64,000 nt of DNA from Anoxybacillus mongoliensis (GCF_014201515.1 NZ_JACHEQ010000002.1:236764-300763); one strand, 5' to 3'; positions 1 to 9,640 are shown, counted from the stretch's first letter. Translations and numbers: made by a program. Notes: generated by a model not told the origin, from the sequence alone.

Positions 1-191
1 ATATAATACCATTGCCCATCTCGCTTTTTCGTTTCGTAAATCGGAATGGCAAGAGGGATGCGTAAGCGATGAGCTTGTTCAATTGCCTGCCAATGTGCCA
101 ATGAATCGATTCGTTTGAGCGCATATGTTCTATTTGCCATTTCCCATTTTTGTATACGTTCATGTTGTCGTTGCACCGTTTTCATCATCAT
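1..191 (-). CDS. ysxE: YsxE-like CotS-family spore protein, N-terminal part
   Basis: Only the first 63 codons are in the window; the gene runs off the left edge. Three ATG codons in a row open the frame at 191, with an AAAAGGG ribosome site lying inside the end of spoVID, so the two genes are almost certainly cotranscribed. The visible peptide contains a YALKRI segment resembling the beta-strand lysine motif of the kinase-like CotS/YsxE/YutH family. Position directly after spoVID matches ysxE of Bacillus, a spore-coat-associated protein made in the mother cell. The assignment rests on gene order and this short match, because the catalytic-fold core lies outside the window. Confidence 0.75.
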   Translation of the reverse strand, partial: MMMKTVQRQHERIQKWEMANRTYALKRIDSLAHWQAIEQAHRLRIPLAIPIYETKKRDGQWYY

Positions 192-200
192 GCAACCCTT

Positions 201-1091
201 TTACACTTTACTTGGCGTTGGAATGTATAACAACTGCCCTTCGTGTATATCTGCACCGCTTTCTAAATGATTTGTCCGCAACAACTGTTGGACAGATACG
301 TCGTATCGCTCGGCAATCTTGTCCAACGAATCACCTTGTTGGACGATGCAAATTTTCAAACGTGCAAACGCCTGTTCTTCGTTTTTCTCGAATAGTTTTG
401 TTAAATATAAGGCGTTTTCATTTCGTTTTTCGTTTGTATCTCTCCCTTTCATTTCAAGTTGAAACGATTGTTTTTCTTCTTTTTGTTGTTCAGCTCGTTC
501 TACTTCATGTTGATCTTCTACTTGTTCATTTTCTTCATGAAACATATAAAATGGTGGGACGTTAACGATATTCTCTTCTTCTTCCGTTTCTTCTTCTTGC
601 TGTTGATATGCTTCTTGCCGTGCAACGACTTCAAACGGCTCGAAATCGTCTACATTGTATGGCTCCCATTCATCATCTTCACCATCATCGTCCATTTGAA
701 TACCATGAATGGCCACTTCTGCAATAAGACGTAATTCATGTTGCTTTAAATCATAATCAAACGATTCAATCCATACATATACTTGTTCGAGGTCGTCAAT
801 TCGCTCTTTTGGTACGGTAACGTCAATCGGAAATTGATGCAAAAATTCACCAATTTGTTCATCATTTATACGGACATGCTCAACGTAGCGAACGGCCTCA
901 ACCGATGGATCGTCCTCTCCATCTTCTTCTCGTTTCGCATACTCCCCTGACAGTTCCAACACCCCGCGAATATACACATAATCTTCTTTTTCCTCAATCG
1001 TAACGGTCGGTTGTAGCGAAATCGATAATAACTGATCAACGTGATGTTCACGCCGAAAGGCAATCGCTTCTTCAATTGAAAAACGCAACAT
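201..1091 (-). CDS. spoVID: Stage VI sporulation protein D (coat encasement)
   Basis: SpoVID is the mother-cell morphogenetic protein that drives encasement of the forespore by the spore coat through SpoIVA and SafA. The roughly 296-residue product starts with the family's conserved N-terminal block (FSIEEAIAF, then LLSISLQP), has a long Glu-rich acidic middle, and ends in a LysM domain of about 48 residues (QQGDSLDKIAERYDVS...). I chose the ATG at 1091 because GAAGGAG sits about eight bases upstream; an ATG two codons earlier (1097) abuts the ribosome site. It lies upstream of ysxE as in B. subtilis. Unusually, a toxin module separates it from hemL. Confidence 0.95.
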   Translation of the reverse strand: MLRFSIEEAIAFRREHHVDQLLSISLQPTVTIEEKEDYVYIRGVLELSGEYAKREEDGEDDPSVEAVRYVEHVRINDEQIGEFLHQFPIDVTVPKERIDDLEQVYVWIESFDYDLKQHELRLIAEVAIHGIQMDDDGEDDEWEPYNVDDFEPFEVVARQEAYQQQEEETEEEENIVNVPPFYMFHEENEQVEDQHEVERAEQQKEEKQSFQLEMKGRDTNEKRNENALYLTKLFEKNEEQAFARLKICIVQQGDSLDKIAERYDVSVQQLLRTNHLESGADIHEGQLLYIPTPSKV

Positions 1092-1131
1092 GCTCATCTC
1101 TCCTTCAACGTCCAAGTCATTTCACATTACT

Positions 1132-1161
1132 ATGAGTATGAGAAGGAAAAAAGAAGTATGC
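1132..1161 (-). promoter_or_regulatory. Candidate sigma-E promoter of spoVID
   Basis: Reading the minus strand, GCATACTT (1161-1154) and CATACTCAT (1140-1132) lie 13 bases apart and resemble the -35 (ATA-type) and -10 (CATA...T) elements of sigma-E promoters. SpoVID is sigma-E-dependent in B. subtilis. The match is short and unverified. Confidence 0.35.
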
Positions 1162-1163
1162 AT

Positions 1164-1192
1164 AAAAAAAGCGACGCCTTATAGGCAATCGC
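1164..1192 (-). terminator. Terminator downstream of the hemL remnant
   Basis: On the minus strand GCGATTGCC TATA AGGCGTCGC forms a hairpin with a small internal loop, followed by seven Ts. It would end transcripts from the toxin-immunity pair (or from the ancestral hemL operon) before spoVID. Confidence 0.7.
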
Positions 1193-1290
1193 TCATTTTC
1201 GCAAACGCACGACGCGCTGCTTCTATTGTTTTTTCGATGTCTTCATCCGTATGCTCGTCAACGGTGACAGGAATGTATCCTGCCATGTTC
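1179..1290 (-). pseudogene. Remnant of a hemL 3' end
   Basis: The minus strand reads [19 protein letters not shown] and then a divergent tail ending at TAA (1181-1179). This peptide matches residues near the C-terminus of the intact HemL in this window. At the DNA level 1197-1253 aligns with 3463-3519 without gaps and with five mismatches in 57 bases. It is not an exact copy, so it is either an old duplication or the original tail left behind when DNA from a relative recombined in. A 35-codon frame (ATG at 1286) exists but has no clear ribosome site. Confidence 0.8.
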
Positions 1291-1291
1291 T

Positions 1292-1702
1292 TTAATTTAA
1301 ATATTCATTTTCCCACTTTTCTTGTTTTTCTACAGGGCTCATTTCTGAAAGATCGTCATATCCGTAGTTGATTCTCATTCGACCTGTGTTATCCAAAATG
1401 TAAGTTAAATTTGTCCATGGTTCTTGGTTTTGCACTCTGAACTCATTCCAGAGTTCTTCAAAACATTCATTGAGCTCTCGCTTTAACTCTTTATAAAAGC
1501 GTTTGTCTACTTGAAAAATATCCGGGATATCTAAGCTATATACAGGCTCTGCTCTATTTACTGGATAGTAATAAAAATATACTTGAGAAAATCCTTCCCT
1601 AACTTCAGCGTACAGCAATATTTTTTCCCAGTCTTCTGGAATCATATCAATTAAGATATTCGCAATTTTTTGGTATAATACTTCCATATTTTTAGTTTCC
1701 AA
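1292..1702 (-). CDS. YezG/DUF600-type immunity protein
   Basis: A 136-residue acidic cytoplasmic protein with the YezG pattern (LYQKIANILIDMIPEDWEK near the N-terminus, then LYAEV and a YFYYYP strand). YezG-family proteins neutralise nuclease toxins such as YeeF. The start is TTG at 1702: a run of six Gs inside the end of the toxin gene lies eight bases upstream, whereas the first ATG (1687) is too far away. It begins two bases after the toxin stop codon, so the pair is translationally linked. By family and position it should protect the cell from the nuclease domain encoded just upstream. Confidence 0.85.
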   Translation of the reverse strand: METKNMEVLYQKIANILIDMIPEDWEKILLYAEVREGFSQVYFYYYPVNRAEPVYSLDIPDIFQVDKRFYKELKRELNECFEELWNEFRVQNQEPWTNLTYILDNTGRMRINYGYDDLSEMSPVEKQEKWENEYLN

Positions 1703-1704
1703 AT

Positions 1705-3225
1705 CTATTTCCCCCCTGCATAATTAGTTAAGGTAACTTCGTATTTCTTTCCATCAATCCTGTATTCCACTTCGAATTTAGCAGGACGCGAAGAATCTCC
1801 CTTATAAATAGGTTCAATTTTTACTTCAACCGTTTTCCCCTCTTCTAAAGCTTTTTTCCAAGTATTCTCTAGGGTCTTATACTCACTCCTATTTAGCGTA
1901 GCATTCATTGGTACTAAGTTATCAATATCGCCAGACCCTTTAAATATACTTGCTATTAAATGACCACCCTCATCGTTTGGAAATCTATCTTCCCTTCCTA
2001 CTACTTTTTGGGCGTATGAATTTCGGCCAGCTTTTCCTAACTCTAATTTAGCTTCAACGCTAGAAATACGCCCCTTATCATCCGTAGTATATCGATATCC
2101 TTCTTTTGTTGCGTACTCTACATTTGACTTTAACGCCTTTTTACGATTGATCCTTGTGTATTGTTCACCATATTTAATATTCTCTATTCCCTTGAAAGCT
2201 TTCTCTGAAACACCTTCATTCCGACTTAGTTGCTGGGACAAATCGCTTGCACTTTTGGAGAAGTTTGTGATTCCTGTTTTCATCATCACTCCTCCAACAG
2301 TCATTCCTGCAGCACCGGCAGCCATTGCAGGAACCCCAGCAAACGCTCCACCTCCGCTCAAACTAACTACTGCTCCACCTGCTCCGATCACAGAGGATAT
2401 CTCAGTTACTTTCATCCCACCTATCGTCCATACCGCATGCCCTACCATCTGACCTGCTTCGTATGCGACAGGGTGTTTGCGATCGTAAAATCTTTGTTGC
2501 ACAGCATTAAATGTTACATCCGCCAACGCTGCATCGCCTGCGCCTCTAACAAACTCTATCGTGCTGTCGATCGGGTGTTTTGAAAACTCGTGGATGGATT
2601 TTTCGATGTTTTTTCTTACTTGCCGAACCGTTCGCTCGGCGTTTTGTCCTGCATTGATTATACCATGAAGCGCCTGCTTAGCGGCATGCTCTGCTTTCTT
2701 TTCTAGTTGATGTGCACCGCGTTCGATCGTTTTCTCCGTATCTTTGATCTCTTGCTTTATCTTATGTCCAATCGGATAAACCACTTCGGACACAGCTTTT
2801 TTCACATCGTGAACGACGTGCTTTGCCACTTGCTCCGCCTTCTTTTCCGCCTCGTGAAACGCTTTTTGTGCCTTCTCGCTAATATGTACCGTATCTTTCA
2901 CTGCTTGTTTCGCGGAACGTTCCACTTTCTTTTCGATCTTTTGAGCTGCTTTCTCCGTTTGTTTCACCTCGTGGATAACGTGCTTTACCGCTTGTTCCGC
3001 TTTCTTTTCCGCTTGATGAAAAGCTTCCTTTGCCTTTTGGCTAATGTGTACTGTATCTTTTACGACCTGTTTCACCACTGGCTCGACTTTCTTTTCTACT
3101 TGCTGAGCGGTTTGCTGAATGGTCTTCTCTACTTTTTTGACGTCATTTGCGACATGCTTTACCGTCTGTTCTACCTTTTTCTCGACAAAATGTCCTAATT
3201 TGCTTAATGAACTCCAAAAAGACAT
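1705..3225 (-). CDS. Polymorphic toxin with C-terminal DNA/RNA non-specific nuclease domain
   Basis: A 506-residue three-part protein. Residues about 12-215 are Lys/Glu-rich and look coiled-coil. They contain a 54-residue repeat: DTVHISQKAKEAFHQAEKK at 57 returns as DTVHISEKAQKAFHEAEKK at 111. Residues 260-320 are hydrophobic and Gly/Ala-rich, like the pre-toxin membrane segments of secreted toxins. Residues about 395-506 match the Endonuclea_NS_2 type found at the end of YeeF/LXG toxins: the DEGGHLIA motif (418-425) supplies the presumed catalytic His422, followed by NLVPMNATLNR and YKTLENTWKKAL. No LXG domain or signal peptide is evident, so the export route is unclear. The start at 3225 has an AAGGAGCGGGAGAG ribosome region. 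A cognate immunity gene follows directly. Confidence 0.85.
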   Translation of the reverse strand: MSFWSSLSKLGHFVEKKVEQTVKHVANDVKKVEKTIQQTAQQVEKKVEPVVKQVVKDTVHISQKAKEAFHQAEKKAEQAVKHVIHEVKQTEKAAQKIEKKVERSAKQAVKDTVHISEKAQKAFHEAEKKAEQVAKHVVHDVKKAVSEVVYPIGHKIKQEIKDTEKTIERGAHQLEKKAEHAAKQALHGIINAGQNAERTVRQVRKNIEKSIHEFSKHPIDSTIEFVRGAGDAALADVTFNAVQQRFYDRKHPVAYEAGQMVGHAVWTIGGMKVTEISSVIGAGGAVVSLSGGGAFAGVPAMAAGAAGMTVGGVMMKTGITNFSKSASDLSQQLSRNEGVSEKAFKGIENIKYGEQYTRINRKKALKSNVEYATKEGYRYTTDDKGRISSVEAKLELGKAGRNSYAQKVVGREDRFPNDEGGHLIASIFKGSGDIDNLVPMNATLNRSEYKTLENTWKKALEEGKTVEVKIEPIYKGDSSRPAKFEVEYRIDGKKYEVTLTNYAGGK

Positions 3226-3331
3226 CTCTCCCGCTCCTTTGACGCTGTCCTTTTGTTAAAACAACGTTCGTTGATAAGCCATGCTCGATGAAAAAAACCA
3301 CTCCTTTCGCATGTAATCGAATGATGATTGA

Positions 3332-3362
3332 ATAATAAAAAAAAAAACATCAATTCTGTCAA
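3332..3362 (-). promoter_or_regulatory. Likely promoter of the toxin-immunity pair
   Basis: The minus strand has a consensus TTGACA (3362-3357), then TATTAT (3337-3332) after 19 bases or TTTATT after 17. The T-run between them is unusually long. It lies after the hemL terminator, so the module is probably transcribed on its own. Confidence 0.5.
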
Positions 3363-3393
3363 TAAAAATTTTGTTCTATCCTTCTATATTTTT

Positions 3394-3425
3394 GATAAAA
3401 AACAGAGAGCTACTTACGCTCTCTG
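3394..3425 (-). terminator. Terminator of the hem operon
   Basis: On the minus strand CAGAGAGC and GCTCTCTG flank a seven-base loop and are followed by TTTTTTA. It lies 26 bases beyond the hemL stop and closes hemAXCDBL. Confidence 0.85.
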
Positions 3426-3450
3426 CTTCTTGTAACCATTTGCTTCCCTT

Positions 3451-4740
3451 TTAAGACATTAGTTTCGCAAACGCACGGCGTGCTGCTTCAATTGTTTTTT
3501 CAATGTCTTCATCGGTATGTGCAGTCGATAAAAACATGCCTTCAAACTGCGACGGTGGCAAGAAAATGCCTTCGTTCGCCATTTCTTGATAATAACGAGC
3601 AAATAAGTCTAAATCGGATGTTTTCGCTGTTTCGTAATTGATGACACGCTCATTTGTAAAGAACATGCCGATCATCGAACCAGCTTGGTTAATCGTATGT
3701 GGAATGTTATATGCTTTTGCCGCTTCGCTTAATCCTTCCGCTAAGCGATTCGCTTTTTTCTTAAACTGCTCATACGTTTCTGGCGTCAACTGACGCAACG
3801 TTTCATACCCTGCTGTCATCGCCATCGGATTTCCTGATAACGTACCCGCTTGATAAATCGGACCGCTCGGCGCAATTTTCTCCATAATATCAGCCCGACC
3901 ACCATACGCACCGACTGGTAGCCCACCACCGATGACTTTTCCAAGACATGTTAAATCAGGGGTGACACCGTAATATCCTTGGCCGCTATAATAGTCAACA
4001 CGGAAACCTGTCATCACTTCATCAAAAATAAGAAGCGCACCGTATTCGTTCGTCACATCCCGTAAACCTTGTAAGAAGCCTGGCTCTGGCGGAACGACTC
4101 CCATGTTTCCTGCAACAGGTTCGACAATAACTGCCGCAATATCTTCACCGAACTTTTCAAACGCATAACGCACACTTTGTAAGTCGTTGTACGGTACAGT
4201 AATCGTATGTTGGGCAACTGTTTCCGGCACCCCTGGGCTATCCGGCAAACCGAGCGTCGCAACACCTGACCCTGCTTTAATTAAAAGCGAGTCTCCATGC
4301 CCGTGATAGCAGCCTTCAAACTTTACAATTTTATTTCGTCCTGTATAACCGCGCGCTAGGCGAAGAGCGCTCATCGTCGCTTCAGTTCCTGAGCTTACCA
4401 TGCGGATGATTTCAATAGACGGCATACGCTCCATGACAAGTTTAGCGAGTTCATTTTCAATTAACGTTGGAGCCCCAAAGCTTGTCCCTGTTTCTGCTAC
4501 CCGTTTGAGCGCCTCGACAACTTGATCGTTTGCGTGACCTAAAATAAGCGGTCCCCAAGATAAGACGTAATCAATGTATTCGTTGCCGTCAATGTCATAA
4601 ATTTTTGACCCTTTTCCGCGCGCCATAAAAATTGGATCCATTTTCACCGCTTTAAATGCGCGCACTGGACTGTTTACACCACCAGGCATAAGCTTTACGG
4701 CTTCGGCATATGCCGCTTTTGAACGTTCATAGCTACGCAT
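3451..4740 (-). CDS. hemL: Glutamate-1-semialdehyde 2,1-aminomutase
   Basis: This PLP enzyme converts glutamate-1-semialdehyde to 5-aminolevulinate, the second step of the C5 route to heme. The 429-residue protein is full length. It begins with RSKAAYAEA, carries the family signature [10 protein letters not shown] at 20-29, and has the PLP Schiff-base lysine in CLGKVIGGG (Lys268). The start overlaps the hemB stop as TAATG, typical of translational coupling. Its last 19 codons are nearly repeated at 1197-1253, implying recombination at this gene end. Confidence 0.97.
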   Translation of the reverse strand: MRSYERSKAAYAEAVKLMPGGVNSPVRAFKAVKMDPIFMARGKGSKIYDIDGNEYIDYVLSWGPLILGHANDQVVEALKRVAETGTSFGAPTLIENELAKLVMERMPSIEIIRMVSSGTEATMSALRLARGYTGRNKIVKFEGCYHGHGDSLLIKAGSGVATLGLPDSPGVPETVAQHTITVPYNDLQSVRYAFEKFGEDIAAVIVEPVAGNMGVVPPEPGFLQGLRDVTNEYGALLIFDEVMTGFRVDYYSGQGYYGVTPDLTCLGKVIGGGLPVGAYGGRADIMEKIAPSGPIYQAGTLSGNPMAMTAGYETLRQLTPETYEQFKKKANRLAEGLSEAAKAYNIPHTINQAGSMIGMFFTNERVINYETAKTSDLDLFARYYQEMANEGIFLPPSQFEGMFLSTAHTDEDIEKTIEAARRAFAKLMS

Positions 4741-5714
4741 TATTTATCCTCCTTTAACCAACGAGCAACGTCTTTTGCAAAATACGTTAAAATTAAATCC
4801 GTTCCTGCTCGTTTCATGCTTGTTAACATTTCTAGCACAACTGCTTTTTCATCAATCCAACCATTTTGAGCGGCTGCTTTTACCATCGCATATTCTCCGC
4901 TCACATTGTAAGCAACGATCGGCAAATGGAAATGATTTTTGAGGTCGCGAATAATATCTAGATAAGACAGTGCCGGTTTCACCATTAAAAAGTCGGCTCC
5001 TTGATCTACATCCGCTTGCGCTTCACGAAACGCTTCTAGACGATTAGCCGGATCCATTTGATACGTTTTACGATCGCCAAACTGCGGGGCACTATGAGCA
5101 GCATCACGAAACGGGCCGTAAAATGCCGAAGCATATTTGACCGCATAAGACATGATCGGTACATATGTGAATCCTTCTTCATCTAACGCTTGGCGAATCG
5201 CCGCGACAAATCCGTCCATCATATTAGACGGTGCGATAATGTCCGCTCCGGCTTTCGCTTGGCTTACTGCTGTTTTCGCCAACAATTCAAGCGTATCGTC
5301 ATTGACAATCGTTCCGTTTTCTACGATACCACAATGCCCATGGCTCGTATAATGGCATAAACATGTATCCGCAATAACGACAAGTTCCGGAAACGCATTT
5401 TTTATAGCTCGAATAGCGAGTTGAACAATTCCATGTTCGCAATATGCTTGTGAAGCGACCTCGTTTTTTTCGTTTGGTACACCAAACACAATAATAGAAC
5501 GCACGCCTAATTGAACAGCCTCGCGCACGTCTTCAAGCGCATAATCAAGCGACTGTTGATACACGCCAGGCATCGAAGGAACTTCATTTTTTATTTTCTC
5601 CCCTTCGACGACAAAGATCGGATAAATCAAATCCTCTATATGCAGATGTGTTTCACGTACTATAGCTCGTAAATTAGCCGTTTGGCGCAGACGGCGATGA
5701 CGTGCAAATTGCAT
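4740..5714 (-). CDS. hemB: Delta-aminolevulinic acid dehydratase (porphobilinogen synthase)
   Basis: Condenses two 5-aminolevulinate molecules to porphobilinogen in the cytoplasm. The 324-residue protein has both Schiff-base lysines, Lys193 in [13 protein letters not shown] and Lys246 in [10 protein letters not shown], and the zinc-binding cysteine cluster [13 protein letters not shown] (Cys118, Cys120, Cys128). The ATG at 5714 is preferred over an upstream in-frame codon because AAGGGGTGA lies five bases before it. It is between hemD (one base gap) and hemL (one-base overlap), so expression is tightly coupled. Confidence 0.97.
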   Translation of the reverse strand: MQFARHRRLRQTANLRAIVRETHLHIEDLIYPIFVVEGEKIKNEVPSMPGVYQQSLDYALEDVREAVQLGVRSIIVFGVPNEKNEVASQAYCEHGIVQLAIRAIKNAFPELVVIADTCLCHYTSHGHCGIVENGTIVNDDTLELLAKTAVSQAKAGADIIAPSNMMDGFVAAIRQALDEEGFTYVPIMSYAVKYASAFYGPFRDAAHSAPQFGDRKTYQMDPANRLEAFREAQADVDQGADFLMVKPALSYLDIIRDLKNHFHLPIVAYNVSGEYAMVKAAAQNGWIDEKAVVLEMLTSMKRAGTDLILTYFAKDVARWLKEDK

Positions 5715-5715
5715 A

Positions 5716-6465
5716 TTATTCACCCCTTGTAAAGTATTGATTAAGTTCTTCAATCATTGCATCTATCGTATATGTATGTGGACAAACGTGAACAGAAATG
5801 CCTAAATCAAGGGCTGTTTGTTTCGTAATCGGACCGATACATGCGATTGTGACGAAAGACAAATCAACGTTTTCCCCTGCGATCGCTTGTGCAAAACTAT
5901 GTACCGTCGATGAGCTTGTAAATGTGATCGCATCAATCATTCGTTGCTGAAGAAAATGAATAAGTTGTGGCTTTGCTTCTTCATTGTACGTCGTTTCGTA
6001 CACGACCCAATCTGTCACGTCTGCCATGTTACTTAATTGTTCTCGCAACGTATCGCGCGCTAAGTTTCCTTTCACAAGCAACACGCGCGTATCGGTAGAA
6101 AGCAAAGGTTGTAACGTTTCCGCTAAGCTCTCGGCAACGAAGTCGTTTGGAATCAAATCGACAACAACGTTTCGTTTTTGCAATGCTTTCGCTGTTTTTT
6201 CTCCTACTGCAGCCACTTTCGGCCACGTTGGCGGATTTATTTCCCCAATCAGTTCAAAAAAATATTTTACACCGTTTTGGCTTGTGAAAATGATCCAATC
6301 AAACGTATGCCATTCATGCAATAAGTGTTGATCCACTTGTTTCGCTCGTCCAATGCGAATCAATGGTAATTCAATCGGAATCGCACCGTATCGTTCTAAC
6401 GTTTGCGATAACGCTTTTGCTTGCGCTTTCTCACGCGTTACAAGCACCCTTTTCCCCTTAAGCAT
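5716..6465 (-). CDS. hemD: Uroporphyrinogen-III synthase
   Basis: Closes and isomerises hydroxymethylbilane to uroporphyrinogen III, the branch point to heme, siroheme and cobalamin. The 249-residue product starts [13 protein letters not shown] and includes the [10 protein letters not shown] and TSSSTVHSF segments typical of this poorly conserved family. It follows hemC without a gap (hemC stop, then hemD ATG) and precedes hemB by one base. The call rests on these motifs and on the canonical hem gene order. Confidence 0.94.
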   Translation of the reverse strand: MLKGKRVLVTREKAQAKALSQTLERYGAIPIELPLIRIGRAKQVDQHLLHEWHTFDWIIFTSQNGVKYFFELIGEINPPTWPKVAAVGEKTAKALQKRNVVVDLIPNDFVAESLAETLQPLLSTDTRVLLVKGNLARDTLREQLSNMADVTDWVVYETTYNEEAKPQLIHFLQQRMIDAITFTSSSTVHSFAQAIAGENVDLSFVTIACIGPITKQTALDLGISVHVCPHTYTIDAMIEELNQYFTRGE

Positions 6466-7392
6466 TTATTGCATCTCCTTTAACACACGAGCAATCAATT
6501 GTTTTGCACCACGTTCAATTAAACGTTGTGCCGCTTCGATCCCCACTTGTTCTGGCTCTGTTCCGCGCACAATTTCTTTTAACACTTCTGTTCCATCCGG
6601 CGTAGCAACGAGGGCTGTAAGGACGACGACATCTCCATCAACATATGCATATCCAGCAACAGGTACTTGACAACCACCTTCAATGCGCTGTAAAAATGCC
6701 CGTTCAGCACGAACAGCACGTTCTGTTTGTTCATCGGTTAACTTGTTTAGCCAATGCAATAGTTCCTCATCATTTTCTCGACACTCAATCGCCAACGCCC
6801 CTTGTCCAACGGCTGGAACACATATGTCTGTTGGTAAATATTGTGTAATCACTTCTTTTTCCCAACCCATGCGATGCAACCCAGCAGCTGCTAATATAAT
6901 CGCATCGTACTCATCTGTTTGCAATTTAGCTAAACGAGTATCGACGTTACCGCGAATCCATCGAATTTGTAAATCCGGACGAACGGCTAACAGTTGCGCG
7001 GAACGGCGTAAACTGCTCGTTCCAACAACCGCTCCGCTTGGCAATTGCTCAAACGGAATATGCCCTTTCGAAATAAGCACGTCACGATGATCTTCACGCT
7101 TCGGTATGCATCCGATCATTAATCCGTCAGGCAAAACAGCAGGCATATCTTTCATACTATGAACGGCAAAATCAATTTCTCCGTCTAACATCGCCTGTTC
7201 AATTTCTTTTACAAACAGTCCTTTCCCCCCGACTTTCGATAACGTCACATGTAGAATTTGATCGCCTTTTGTAACGATTTCCTTCACTTCAAATTCAAAC
7301 GGGGCACCTAGTTGTTTCAGTTGTTCAATGACCCAATTCGTTTGAGTTAGCGCTAACTTACTCCGGCGCGAACCAACAATAATTTTTCTCAT
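6466..7392 (-). CDS. hemC: Porphobilinogen deaminase (hydroxymethylbilane synthase)
   Basis: Polymerises four porphobilinogens to hydroxymethylbilane. The 308-residue protein shows [14 protein letters not shown] at the N-terminus, substrate-contacting HSMKDMPA near 78-85, and Cys241 in [12 protein letters not shown], which carries the dipyrromethane cofactor. ATG at 7392 has GGAGGAAAG just upstream; in-frame codons further upstream lie inside or before this ribosome site. Third gene of hemAXCDBL. Confidence 0.97.
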   Translation of the reverse strand: MRKIIVGSRRSKLALTQTNWVIEQLKQLGAPFEFEVKEIVTKGDQILHVTLSKVGGKGLFVKEIEQAMLDGEIDFAVHSMKDMPAVLPDGLMIGCIPKREDHRDVLISKGHIPFEQLPSGAVVGTSSLRRSAQLLAVRPDLQIRWIRGNVDTRLAKLQTDEYDAIILAAAGLHRMGWEKEVITQYLPTDICVPAVGQGALAIECRENDEELLHWLNKLTDEQTERAVRAERAFLQRIEGGCQVPVAGYAYVDGDVVVLTALVATPDGTEVLKEIVRGTEPEQVGIEAAQRLIERGAKQLIARVLKEMQ

Positions 7393-7413
7393 TTTTCTTT
7401 CCTCCAACAATCG

Positions 7414-8229
7414 CTAAAAATGAAATTGCGATAACGTACCAAACAAAAAGAAGTTAATTAGTAAAATAAGAAAGGAGCCAATATTCCAAAATGCCATTTC
7501 TTTTCCTTGTATTCCTTTGACAGCTCGCTTATATAAATAAAAACTGTATGTTGCAAATACAGTAAACGAACCGAGCACTTTCGCGTCATATAAAACGAAA
7601 TGATCTACTTTCATATATGCCCAAACAATACCTAAAATTAAACTTAATAATAATACTGGCACGCCGACACCGTTTAACACATAGGAAAGATCGTCGAACT
7701 TGGCTAAATCGCCAAGCCGCCATAATCGTTTTCCCCACTTTTTTTTCTTCAATAACTCATATTGAAGTAAATATAGAAGGGAAAACATAAACGAAATTGA
7801 AAACGCTCCATACGATAAAATGGCCATCGTAATATGAATAAATAACAGTTCAGACATCAATTGTTCCGCGATGCCAACGGTGTACGGCGTCGGTGCGAAC
7901 GTGTGCAATGAAAGAATAAAAAACGCTAAGACGTTTGTAAAAAAGACGAGAAAATCAACGCGCAACCATCCGTTAATCGCAAGCGACAACGTAATAAGCA
8001 GCCACGCGTAAAACGATAGCCCCTCCGCAAGCGTTAAAACAGGAAATCTCCCCGTCTCGACCATTCTCGCAAAAAAGAAAAATGTTTGCATCCCCCAAAC
8101 AATAGAAAGCAACCCGAAAGCAATACGATTTGCCTTCCGGTTGTGATGAAGAAAATCGATAAAATAAAACAAAACGGACGATGCATGTAAAAGAAGCGAG
8201 AGTTCGTACCATCTCGTCATATCAAACAT
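7414..8229 (-). CDS. hemX: HemX, CcsA-like integral membrane protein
   Basis: A 271-residue protein with about eight hydrophobic segments and the CcsA/CcmC-like cytochrome assembly fold. In B. subtilis HemX lowers HemA abundance. Its position between hemA and hemC is diagnostic. The start at 8229 has an AAGGAAGA ribosome site; an internal Met (MTRWYE) is less well placed. The gene overlaps neither neighbour (12 bases from hemA, 21 from hemC). It probably acts in the cytoplasmic membrane. Confidence 0.93.
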   Translation of the reverse strand: MFDMTRWYELSLLLHASSVLFYFIDFLHHNRKANRIAFGLLSIVWGMQTFFFFARMVETGRFPVLTLAEGLSFYAWLLITLSLAINGWLRVDFLVFFTNVLAFFILSLHTFAPTPYTVGIAEQLMSELLFIHITMAILSYGAFSISFMFSLLYLLQYELLKKKKWGKRLWRLGDLAKFDDLSYVLNGVGVPVLLLSLILGIVWAYMKVDHFVLYDAKVLGSFTVFATYSFYLYKRAVKGIQGKEMAFWNIGSFLILLINFFLFGTLSQFHF

Positions 8230-8241
8230 ATACGATCTTCC

Positions 8242-9576
8242 TTACGATTGAAAAGATGGTTCTGTTGCTCGCTCATGAACACAGCTCATCTCTTTTTGTT
8301 GCTGCTTCACTTGTTGTTCAATATTGAAAATTTTCATAAACAACTGAAGCGCTTCTTCTGCATTGTCCTCTGCAGCCAATTCTTTTGCGCGCAAAATCGG
8401 ATCGCGCAACAATTGGTTGACGATACTTTTCGTATGCTTGTTTAACACTTTTTTATCTCGTTCTGATAAATGCGGTAATTTTCGCTCTAAGCTTTTCATC
8501 GTTTCTTCCTGAATGAGCATCGCCTTTTCACGCAAAGCTGCGATAATTGGCACAACACCAAGCATATGCAGCCATTGTTGAAACTCATCCATTTCTTCAG
8601 CAATCATGCGCTCGATTTGCTCCGCTGCTTTTTTCCGTTCGGCTAAGTTCGCTTCAACAATATCTTGTAAGTCGTCAATATCATATAAAAAGATGCTATC
8701 TAGCTCAGCAAGCGCAGGATCTAAATCGCGCGGTACGGCAATATCAATCATAAAAAACGGGCGACCTTTGCGCATTTTTTCAATGACTGCCATCGTTTCT
8801 TTTGTAATGACATATTGTTTTGCACCCGTAGAACTAATTAAAATGTCCGCCTCTAATAATGCGCATTGCAATTGTGATAATGGCTTAGCATCCCCATTAA
8901 ATCGTTCGGCAAGCTGCTGTGCTTTTTCAAACGTGCGGTTCACTACCGTCACGCGTTTGACACCGCTACCGTACAAGTTTTGCAATGCCAATTCTCCCAT
9001 TTTTCCGGCACCTAATATAAGCACATGTTTATTTTTTAAATCGCCAAAAATCTTTTTCGCCAGTTCCACCGCTGCATAGCTGACAGATACCGCGTTTGCA
9101 CCGATTTCTGTTTCCGCATGCGCGCGTTTAGCGAGCGTAATCGCTTGTTTGAATAGTTGTTTAAACACCGTGCCTATTGTGTTTTCTTGTTGCGCTAAAA
9201 GAAAACTTGTGCGCACTTGCCCAAGAATTTGTGTCTCGCCTAAAATCATCGAATCAAGACCGCAGGCAACGCGGAATAAATGTTCAATCGCTTCACGTTC
9301 TTCATAAATGCGCAAATACGGAGCGATTTGTTCTTTATCGAGCCCAAACCAATCCGCTAAAAATGTTTTTATATAATAACGCCCTGTGTTTAATTGATCG
9401 ACAACCGCATAAATTTCCGTTCGATTACATGTCGATACAATGACGTTTTCTAACATACTTTTTTGCTTTTGTAGCGCTTTCATCGCTTCAGCAAGTTCCG
9501 TTTGATTAAACGTCAATTTCTCACGAATTTCGACAGGGGCTGTACGATAGTTCACGCTGACAACAACGACATACAT
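8242..9576 (-). CDS. hemA: Glutamyl-tRNA reductase
   Basis: NADPH-dependent reduction of glutamyl-tRNA to glutamate-1-semialdehyde, the committed step of C5 tetrapyrrole synthesis. The 444-residue protein has the catalytic Cys50 in [11 protein letters not shown], the [17 protein letters not shown] block, a Rossmann segment [11 protein letters not shown] and a C-terminal dimerisation helix region. GGGGTGATGGGAA precedes the ATG at 9576. First gene of hemAXCDBL, hence likely the regulated one. Confidence 0.97.
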   Translation of the reverse strand: MYVVVVSVNYRTAPVEIREKLTFNQTELAEAMKALQKQKSMLENVIVSTCNRTEIYAVVDQLNTGRYYIKTFLADWFGLDKEQIAPYLRIYEEREAIEHLFRVACGLDSMILGETQILGQVRTSFLLAQQENTIGTVFKQLFKQAITLAKRAHAETEIGANAVSVSYAAVELAKKIFGDLKNKHVLILGAGKMGELALQNLYGSGVKRVTVVNRTFEKAQQLAERFNGDAKPLSQLQCALLEADILISSTGAKQYVITKETMAVIEKMRKGRPFFMIDIAVPRDLDPALAELDSIFLYDIDDLQDIVEANLAERKKAAEQIERMIAEEMDEFQQWLHMLGVVPIIAALREKAMLIQEETMKSLERKLPHLSERDKKVLNKHTKSIVNQLLRDPILRAKELAAEDNAEEALQLFMKIFNIEQQVKQQQKEMSCVHERATEPSFQS

Positions 9577-9611
9577 TTCCCATCACCCCGAATTTTAAGT
9601 CATCTCATTTC

Positions 9612-9640
9612 ATTATAGCACGTCTATGTTGTTTTTTCCT
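9612..9640 (-). promoter_or_regulatory. Possible hemA promoter
   Basis: The minus strand has a consensus TATAAT (9617-9612) 35 bases before the hemA start. At the correct distance upstream the -35 is weak (AGGAAA). No convincing PerR box is visible here, although this operon is PerR-controlled in B. subtilis. Confidence 0.4.

Noticed and set aside
2147..3198. Long plus-strand reading frames opposite the toxin gene
   Set aside because: They are antisense shadows of the repetitive, Lys/Glu-rich toxin sequence, with low-complexity Phe/Leu/Cys-rich products and no ribosome sites.
9577..9611. PerR box upstream of hemA
   Set aside because: No sequence close to TTATAATNATTATAA is present, although the operon is PerR-controlled in B. 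subtilis.
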